A stretch of DNA of 7,973 nt, taken from Loktanella sp. UBA3435 (GTDB taxonomy: Bacteria; Pseudomonadota; Alphaproteobacteria; Rhodobacterales; Rhodobacteraceae). The notes under the pieces were generated by a model. That model searched no databases. It saw nothing but the letters and a program-made list of their open reading frames with translations, and was not told the DNA's origin. This document shows, piece by piece, positions 1 through 4,933 of the stretch. The DNA lies in assembly GCA_002378665.1 (NCBI GenBank), contig DFSO01000087.1, forward strand, positions 40,026-47,998. Direction: 5' to 3'. How positions within the stretch are numbered: the first letter of the stretch is position 1; each line of letters opens with the position of its first letter. The position numbers and the translations under genes are program-made.

Positions 1-896
1 GCGTGCACCAAGTCGGCGTAAAGCTGGCGAAGACGTTTGGTCATAGGGCCAAGTTCGCCCGTCCCAATCACACGGCCATCAATGGAACCAACAGGCGTTT
101 GCGCCCCAAAAGTGCCGGTCAAAAACGCCTCGTCCGCGCCATAAGTGTCGACCAAACTAAAGTTGCGCTCAAAAACGGGGATCTCGTTTGCGCGGCACAG
201 GTCGATTACCTTTTGGCGAGTGATTCCATTCATGCAGTAATCGCCGGTACTGGTCCACACCGCACCCTTGCGCACGATAAAGAAGTTACAGGCGTTCGTT
301 GTGTTCACGAAACCATGCACGTCAAGCATCAGCGCCTCGTCAGCGCCCGCTTTGGTGGCGGCGATGCAGGCGAGGATGCAGTTTAGCTTGGAATGGCTGT
401 TCAGTTTCGGGTCTTGCGTCATCGGCAGACCGCGCAAATGCGGGACAGTCGCGAGGGCAATTGGCCGTGGCAGTTTGGGCCGCGAATGTTCCATGATAAT
501 CACCATGGTCGGCCCCGATTGCGAGAGCGAGGGATGCTGGAATGGTAGCACTTTTAAACCGCGCGTCACCATCAAGCGTGCATGGGCATTGTCGGTCATG
601 CCATTGGCTTGTTGTGTATCTAATAAGGCCTGAATGACGCCTTTTCGATCCATACCTATGTCCAGATCAATCGCTTTCGCGGCCTCAAAAAGCCTGTCCA
701 TATGCTCATCCAGAAAGGTCCAATTGTTGTCATGCAGACGCAACCCCTCCCAGACGCCATCACCCAGCATGAAACCGCTATCATAAACGCTGACGACGGC
801 CTCTTTCTTGGGGACAATTTTACCGTCTACGTAAATCAGGATTTCTGTGTTACGCGCATCTTCTTCGGCTTGGTGGGTGGTGACGTGATCTGACAT
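1..896 (-). CDS. Class IV (fold type IV) PLP-dependent aminotransferase, C-terminus cut by window edge
   Basis: The reading frame runs from ATG at 896-894 (GAGG lies just upstream) to the window edge with no stop, giving 298 codons. A GDGVWEGLR segment (residues 45-53) and a DEHMDRL stretch with R68 match the class IV N-terminal domain; R68 is the expected PLP-phosphate Arg. The best candidate for the Schiff-base lysine is K170 in HSKLNCILA. GADEALMLD, GITRQKVI (224-231) and TGTFGAQTPVGSIDGR (260-275) are all typical. The family transfers amino groups between amino acids and 2-oxo acids (branched-chain, D-amino acid) or cleaves aminodeoxychorismate; I cannot choose the substrate. Odd: in the usual G-x-V-x-E-x4-N-x-F motif the Glu that contacts the PLP pyridine nitrogen is T199 (GFVNTTNACNFF, 195-206), and K170 sits two residues before the Asn where three or four is usual. 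This suggests a distinct subfamily. Little of the C-terminus can be missing. It is divergent from msrA, with 136 bp between the starts. Confidence 0.9.
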   Translation of the reverse strand, partial: MSDHVTTHQAEEDARNTEILIYVDGKIVPKKEAVVSVYDSGFMLGDGVWEGLRLHDNNWTFLDEHMDRLFEAAKAIDLDIGMDRKGVIQALLDTQQANGMTDNAHARLMVTRGLKVLPFQHPSLSQSGPTMVIIMEHSRPKLPRPIALATVPHLRGLPMTQDPKLNSHSKLNCILACIAATKAGADEALMLDVHGFVNTTNACNFFIVRKGAVWTSTGDYCMNGITRQKVIDLCRANEIPVFERNFSLVDTYGADEAFLTGTFGAQTPVGSIDGRVIGTGELGPMTKRLRQLYADLVH

Positions 897-1020
897 AGGA
901 ACCTCGCTATTTCGCGTAGGCTATGGCGGCTTTTGAAATGTTCCAAGAGGTAAAGAGCGCGTGAACTCACCGTGCCGTGAATTGCGCTGGGTGCTGTTTG
1001 TCCCGAAGGTGGGTTCAAAC

Positions 1021-1026
1021 AGGAGA
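1021..1026 (+). promoter_or_regulatory. Shine-Dalgarno of msrA
   Basis: AGGAGA lies 6 bases before the ATG at 1033. This strong site decides the start against an in-frame GTG at 961, which would add 24 residues ahead of the signal peptide. I see no convincing -35/-10 pair in the 136-bp gap between the aminotransferase and msrA starts. Confidence 0.8.
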
Positions 1027-1032
1027 TACCTT

Positions 1033-1692
1033 ATGACTTTTTCAATTCAGACCGCGAAAACCGCTGCCTTGGCGCTATTGATTGGCGCTGGTGCGATCCT
1101 GCAGGGAACGGGGGCAGAGGCACGCGATATGCAGAAAACCGTCGTTGCTGGCGGTTGCTTTTGGTGCGTTGAGAGTGACTTTGAAAGTGTGAGTGGTGTT
1201 TCCGAGGTCGTGTCCGGATATGCTGGCGGAACAACGACAAACCCGACTTACAAAACGCTAAAGGGAACGGGGCATTATGAGGTCGTTGAGATCACCTATG
1301 ACGCGGATGTTGTGAGCTATGCGCAATTGTTGCATGCCTTCTTCCGTTCTGTTGATCCAACAGATGCAGGCGGCCAGTTTTGTGACCGCGGCGATGTGTA
1401 TCGCACGGCAATTTTCGTGTCTAACCCTGCGGAAGAGGCCGTTGCGCGTGCCGCATTGGCGACAGCACAGCGCGATTTGGGACAGACGATTGTGACTCCG
1501 ATCTTACCCGCTGCGACGTTCCACCAGGCAGAAGGCTATCATCAGAATTACTATCGCGGGACGGATCGCGTGATCACCCGTGGTGGTGTGAAAACCCAAG
1601 CCGATGCTTATAAGTTTTACCGTGAAGGCTGTGGTCGTGATACGCGTGTGAAGCAGCTTTGGGGTTCAGCGGCCCCGTTTGCTAGCCATTAA
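1033..1692 (+). CDS. msrA: Peptide-methionine (S)-S-oxide reductase MsrA, exported form
   Basis: The product has 219 residues and reduces the S-epimer of methionine sulfoxide in oxidized proteins. Residues 1-30 form a Sec-type signal peptide: K9, then a hydrophobic core of Ala/Leu/Ile/Gly, ending in AEA with likely cleavage before R31. The mature enzyme should therefore act in the periplasm. The catalytic motif GGCFWCVE places the nucleophile at C42, with a second Cys at C45. Further MsrA residues are visible: SGYAGG (Y63), GHYEVV (E83), and QFCDRGDVYR with D118 and Y123. C200 near the C-terminus (EGCGRD) and C117 are candidate resolving or recycling cysteines. The start is set by AGGAGA just upstream. 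Its 3' end overlaps the convergent ribokinase gene by 11 bp. No msrB domain or gene is present here. The identification is secure; the export is inferred from the N-terminus. Confidence 0.95.
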   Translation: MTFSIQTAKTAALALLIGAGAILQGTGAEARDMQKTVVAGGCFWCVESDFESVSGVSEVVSGYAGGTTTNPTYKTLKGTGHYEVVEITYDADVVSYAQLLHAFFRSVDPTDAGGQFCDRGDVYRTAIFVSNPAEEAVARAALATAQRDLGQTIVTPILPAATFHQAEGYHQNYYRGTDRVITRGGVKTQADAYKFYREGCGRDTRVKQLWGSAAPFASH

Positions 1693-2548
1693 ACGCGCGC
1701 ACCTCTGACAGATCGGGGATCACGTCGGCGGTGCCTTGGCGGGTGACCATTAAGGCGCCTGCTTTGGTCGCCAAATTGATCGCTTTCGCCATTGGCATGC
1801 CCTGATCGAGGCCCGCAAGAAGGTAGCCCGTGAAAGTATCCCCAGCGCCCGTTGTGTCGATGGGCGTGACAGGGATTGCTGGGAAATGCTGTTTGCCGTC
1901 TGGGCCGAACCAGTCGGCACCATCACTGCCCAAAGTCACGACCACATCGCGGATGCCGAGCTCCTCAGGGGTTTTGCCTGTGGCTTCCGTCAGTTGCGCA
2001 GCTTCGACTTCGTTCAGGATCAGGAAATCAAGGTATTCGAGAACGGCCTGCACGCGGTCAGCAGAAAAGGGGGCTGCGGCGTAGGCGACTTTGAGGCCCA
2101 TCTTTTTGGCGAGTGATACGCCTGTCCGCTGCAGGTTTGTTTCGTTTTGCGTGACGAACCAATCGCCCGTCTGCGCCTCTGCCAAGGCCGTTTGCAGGGT
2201 CGCTTGGGGGATTTCGCCGTTGCTGCCCGCATGCAAAAGGATCGCGTTTTCTCCATGCGCGTCGACCATGATGATCGCGTGGCCTGTGGCGGTTTCGACC
2301 TGCGCGATGTGCCGTGTATCAACGCCATATTCCAAGAGCCGTTGCACCGCCCAACCACCATCCGGCCCAAGTGCGCCGATATGATTGACCCGACTGCCCG
2401 CGCGGGCAATTGCGACGGACATATTCGCGCCTTTACCGCCCATATATGTGGCGCGGTTTGTCGACGAGAGCGTTTCACCCGGTGCTGGAATATGCGGGAC
2501 GGTGTAGACCAGATCGGCGTTGATTGAGCCGAGATTCCAGATCGCCAT
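1682..2548 (-). CDS. rbsK: Ribokinase (PfkB family)
   Basis: The product has 288 residues, slightly shorter than the roughly 309 of E. coli RbsK, and resembles it along its length. It phosphorylates D-ribose to ribose 5-phosphate with ATP in the cytoplasm. The N-terminal GSINADL (7-13) supplies the ribose-contacting Asn and Asp; YMGGKGAN (35-42) is the PfkB signature 1 region; QNETN (134-138) holds the Glu equivalent to that in the sugar/metal site; LNEVEA (178-183) and TLGSDGA (205-211) line the nucleotide side. DTTGAGDTF (231-239) is signature 2, with catalytic base D237. The C-terminal VTRQGTADVIP matches the VTRKGAQPSVP segment of RbsK. The ATG shares its A with the maeB stop codon (TAATG), so it is probably expressed with maeB. 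No ribose transporter or rbsR is in view, so a related sugar or nucleoside-derived substrate remains possible. Confidence 0.87.
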   Translation of the reverse strand: MAIWNLGSINADLVYTVPHIPAPGETLSSTNRATYMGGKGANMSVAIARAGSRVNHIGALGPDGGWAVQRLLEYGVDTRHIAQVETATGHAIIMVDAHGENAILLHAGSNGEIPQATLQTALAEAQTGDWFVTQNETNLQRTGVSLAKKMGLKVAYAAAPFSADRVQAVLEYLDFLILNEVEAAQLTEATGKTPEELGIRDVVVTLGSDGADWFGPDGKQHFPAIPVTPIDTTGAGDTFTGYLLAGLDQGMPMAKAINLATKAGALMVTRQGTADVIPDLSEVRAFNG

Positions 2549-2562
2549 TATTGACCGACCTT
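2546..2562 (-). promoter_or_regulatory. maeB stop / rbsK start coupling site (TAATG) with internal Shine-Dalgarno
   Basis: The maeB stop TAA (2550-2548) and the rbsK start ATG (2548-2546) share one base. A weak Shine-Dalgarno, AAGGT, lies at 2562-2558 inside the last codons of maeB, 9 bases before the ATG. This geometry is typical of termination-reinitiation coupling. The overlap is read directly; coupling is inferred. Confidence 0.65.
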
Positions 2563-4806
2563 ACATGCCGCGATGACCGCCATGTTGAGAATGTCGTTGA
2601 CGGTTGAGCCTGTGGAGCAGATTTGCACTGGTTTTCCGACACCTGACAAGATGGGGCCGATAACGGTTGCGCCAGCCATTTCTTGCATGAGCTTGACGGA
2701 GATTGAGGCCGAATGCCGTGCAGGAACGACGAGGATATTTGCGGGTGCCGTCAAGCGAGAAAAGGGGTAATGCTCCATCGCGGACATGTTGAGAGCAACA
2801 TCAACGGCCATTTCACCCTCATATTCAAAGTCAACATTGCGGCCATCAAGTACGGTTGGGGCCTTGTGCATTTTCTCGGATCGCTCTGATACGGGGTAGC
2901 CGAAGGTTGAGAAGGAGACAAAGGCAACGCGCGGCTCGAGCCCGAGATCGCGCGCAACGGCGGCTGCCCGTTCTGCGATGTCCGCGAGGTCGTTTTGGTC
3001 GGGCCACTCATGCACAAGCGTGTCAGAGATGAGGACGATTTTACCTTTATGAAGGATCGCAGTCACGCCAGTTGCACCATCGTGGGGTTGTGCGTCAAAC
3101 ACGTGATTGATGAGTTCGAGCACATGCGCAGATTTCCGCGTTGCCCCCGTGACCATTCCGTCAGCATGTCCATGAGCGAGCATCAGGGATGCAAAAACGT
3201 GGCGATCCCGCGAGGCGAGGCGGTGCACGTCGTGGTGATCCATGCCTTTGCGTTGCAGGCGTTCGTAAAGGAAATCCTTGTAGGTTTCCAAGTGCGGCGT
3301 GTTCGCCGCGTTGACGATTGTAAGTTCGCCAACAGCGTCGGCCATACCTTCTGCTGTCAGCTTTGCTTCGATGTCTTTCTCGCGCCCAACAACAAGCGCC
3401 TTACCGAGGCCAGAACGTTGATAAAGCACCGCGGCGCGCAATACGCGGATGTCGTCACCTTCCGCAAAGATCACGTCGGACTGCGCGGCGCGAGCGCGGG
3501 CGTTGAGGCTTCGCAAGATGGATTGCGTCGGGTCCATCCGCGATTTCAACGTGTTTTCATAGCCTTCCATGTCGATAATGGGGCGACGTGCGACGCCAGT
3601 ATCCATGCCAGCCTGCGCAACTGCCGTAGGAATGCGGTGGATCAAGCGTGGATCAAATGGCGTTGGGATGATGTAATCGCGGCCAAAAGAGAGTTTTTTG
3701 CCGTAAGCCATTGCGACCTCGTCAGGCACATCTTCGCGAGCGAGAGCGGCGAGCGCCTTTGCGCAAGCGATCTTCATTTCGTCGTTGATAGCGCGGGCGT
3801 GAATGTCGAGAGCGCCACGGAACAGGTAAGGGAAACCGAGGACGTTGTTCACCTGGTTCGGGTAATCGGAACGACCTGTGGCGACGATGACGTCTTCGCG
3901 CACCGCGTGCACTTCCTCTGGCGTGATCTCTGGATCGGGGTTCGCCATCGCGAAAATCACAGCGTTGGGGGCCATGCTAATCACCATGTCTTGGGTCACG
4001 GCGCCCTTAGCGGATACGCCCAAGAAAACGTCACAGCCATCCATCGCCTCACTCAGCGTGCGGGTATCGGTGTTGGCGGCGTGGGCGGATTTCCATTGGT
4101 TCATGCCCTCGGTGCGCCCTTGGTAAATCACACCTTTGGTGTCGCACATGATGCAATTATCGTGGGTCGCGCCCATGGATTTCAGCAGTTCTAGACAAGC
4201 AATCCCAGCGGCACCTGCGCCGTTGAGGACGATTTTGACTTCGTTGATTTTCTTGCCCGAAATTTCTAGAGCGTTGAGCAGACCAGCCGCACAGATCACT
4301 GCGGTCCCATGCTGATCATCGTGGAAAACGGGGATGTCCATTTCCTCTTTCAGGCGCTGTTCGATAATAAAACATTCCGGCGCTTTGATGTCTTCGAGGT
4401 TGATGCCGCCAAAGGTCGGGCCCATCAAGCGGACCGCGTTACAGAATGCGTCGGGGTCTTCGGTGTCCAGCTCGATGTCGATGGAGTTCACATCGGCGAA
4501 GCGTTTGAAGAGAACGGACTTGCCCTCCATCACTGGCTTACTTGCCAATGCGCCGAGGTTGCCAAGGCCCAGAACAGCGGTGCCGTTTGAGATCACAGCA
4601 ACGAGGTTTCCCTTGTTGGTATAATCGTAGGCAAGCGCGGGGTTGGCCGCGATATCTTCGCAGGGCACCGCGACGCCAGGGGAATATGCGAGCGACAAAT
4701 CGCGCTGCGTTGTCATGGGAACGGTCGCGGTGACCTCCCATTTCCCCGGTGTTGGATCCATGTGGAACGCGAGCGCGTCTTCGCGGGTAAGTTTCGTTTT
4801 CGACAT
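2548..4806 (-). CDS. maeB: Hybrid malic enzyme (malic enzyme plus phosphotransacetylase-like domain), MaeB type
   Basis: The product has 752 residues, near the 759 of E. coli MaeB. It oxidatively decarboxylates L-malate to pyruvate, CO2 and reduced nicotinamide cofactor in the cytoplasm. Residues about 1-425 are the malic enzyme part: YSPGVA with catalytic Tyr41, FKRFADVNSID with the Lys101 region, NLEDIKAPECF (136-146) and FHDDQHGTA (161-169) for metal and malate, a Rossmann GAGAAGIA (196-203), and GRSDYPNQVNNVLGFPYLFR (311-330). Residues about 430-750 are the PTA-like domain (GMVTGATRKSA, SFSTFGYPVSERSEKMHKA, GPILSGVGKPVQI). In characterized homologues this domain is regulatory, not acetyltransferring. 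NAD versus NADP preference cannot be read safely. The start at 4806 has GGGAGAA upstream; a longer frame to 4989 would run through the mutS start. It precedes rbsK with a one-base overlap and is divergent from mutS. Confidence 0.94.
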   Translation of the reverse strand: MSKTKLTREDALAFHMDPTPGKWEVTATVPMTTQRDLSLAYSPGVAVPCEDIAANPALAYDYTNKGNLVAVISNGTAVLGLGNLGALASKPVMEGKSVLFKRFADVNSIDIELDTEDPDAFCNAVRLMGPTFGGINLEDIKAPECFIIEQRLKEEMDIPVFHDDQHGTAVICAAGLLNALEISGKKINEVKIVLNGAGAAGIACLELLKSMGATHDNCIMCDTKGVIYQGRTEGMNQWKSAHAANTDTRTLSEAMDGCDVFLGVSAKGAVTQDMVISMAPNAVIFAMANPDPEITPEEVHAVREDVIVATGRSDYPNQVNNVLGFPYLFRGALDIHARAINDEMKIACAKALAALAREDVPDEVAMAYGKKLSFGRDYIIPTPFDPRLIHRIPTAVAQAGMDTGVARRPIIDMEGYENTLKSRMDPTQSILRSLNARARAAQSDVIFAEGDDIRVLRAAVLYQRSGLGKALVVGREKDIEAKLTAEGMADAVGELTIVNAANTPHLETYKDFLYERLQRKGMDHHDVHRLASRDRHVFASLMLAHGHADGMVTGATRKSAHVLELINHVFDAQPHDGATGVTAILHKGKIVLISDTLVHEWPDQNDLADIAERAAAVARDLGLEPRVAFVSFSTFGYPVSERSEKMHKAPTVLDGRNVDFEYEGEMAVDVALNMSAMEHYPFSRLTAPANILVVPARHSASISVKLMQEMAGATVIGPILSGVGKPVQICSTGSTVNDILNMAVIAACKVGQ

Positions 4807-4812
4807 GGTGCA

Positions 4813-4820
4813 TTCTCCCT
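4813..4820 (-). promoter_or_regulatory. Shine-Dalgarno of maeB
   Basis: On the minus strand AGGGAGAA precedes the ATG at 4806 by 6 bases. It supports the 752-residue MSKTK start over an upstream in-frame start at 4989. Confidence 0.7.
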
Positions 4821-4830
4821 TTGCGTCCGA

Positions 4831-4873
4831 CTGACTTTGGTCGAATTTCGCGAGGGGGGCAACGCCTGACTTT
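4831..4873. repeat. Direct repeat CTGACTTT in the maeB/mutS divergent region
   Basis: CTGACTTT occurs at 4831-4838 and 4866-4873, 35 bp apart, and each copy is followed within about a dozen bases by TTTCG. Both lie in the 127-bp gap between the divergent maeB and mutS starts. They could be a pair of regulator sites or chance; no known operator is recognised. Confidence 0.35.
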
Positions 4874-4893
4874 AGCACTTTCGTCGCTAACAT
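4866..4893 (+). promoter_or_regulatory. Possible sigma-70-type promoter of mutS
   Basis: CTGACT (4866-4871) and TAACAT (4888-4893) each match 4 of 6 consensus bases with a 16-bp spacer, and lie about 40 bp before the mutS ATG. The match is weak and the -35 falls on the second CTGACTTT copy. I see no better pair for either divergent gene. Confidence 0.2.
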
Positions 4894-4924
4894 CGGGCGG
4901 GTAGTGTCGCGTTGATTGATCCTT

Positions 4925-4930
4925 GGGGGA
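4925..4930 (+). promoter_or_regulatory. Shine-Dalgarno-like sequence of mutS
   Basis: GGGGGA lies 3 bases before the ATG at 4934, rather close. It favours that ATG over the in-frame TTG at 4916, which has no such site, and over the ATG pair starting at 4964, ten codons further in. Confidence 0.5.
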
Positions 4931-4933
4931 TGC

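Noticed and set aside
3..633. Open frames on the plus strand across the aminotransferase
   Set aside because: The minus-strand frame here gives a well-conserved class IV aminotransferase, so the plus-strand frames are shadows.
961..981. GTGA/TCAC inverted and direct repeats upstream of msrA
   Set aside because: The arms are only 4-5 bp, match no operator I know, and are common at this base composition.
961..1032. GTG start adding 24 residues to MsrA
   Set aside because: A strong AGGAGA sits before the ATG at 1033, and the ATG places a proper signal peptide at the N-terminus.
2995..4194. A 399-codon open frame on the plus strand opposite maeB
   Set aside because: It is antisense to the clearly identified maeB, has no recognisable domain, and its composition looks like a mirror of the malic enzyme codons; long antisense frames are expected at this base composition.
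4916..4933. TTG start adding 6 residues to MutS
   Set aside because: It has no Shine-Dalgarno and adds residues not typical of MutS.
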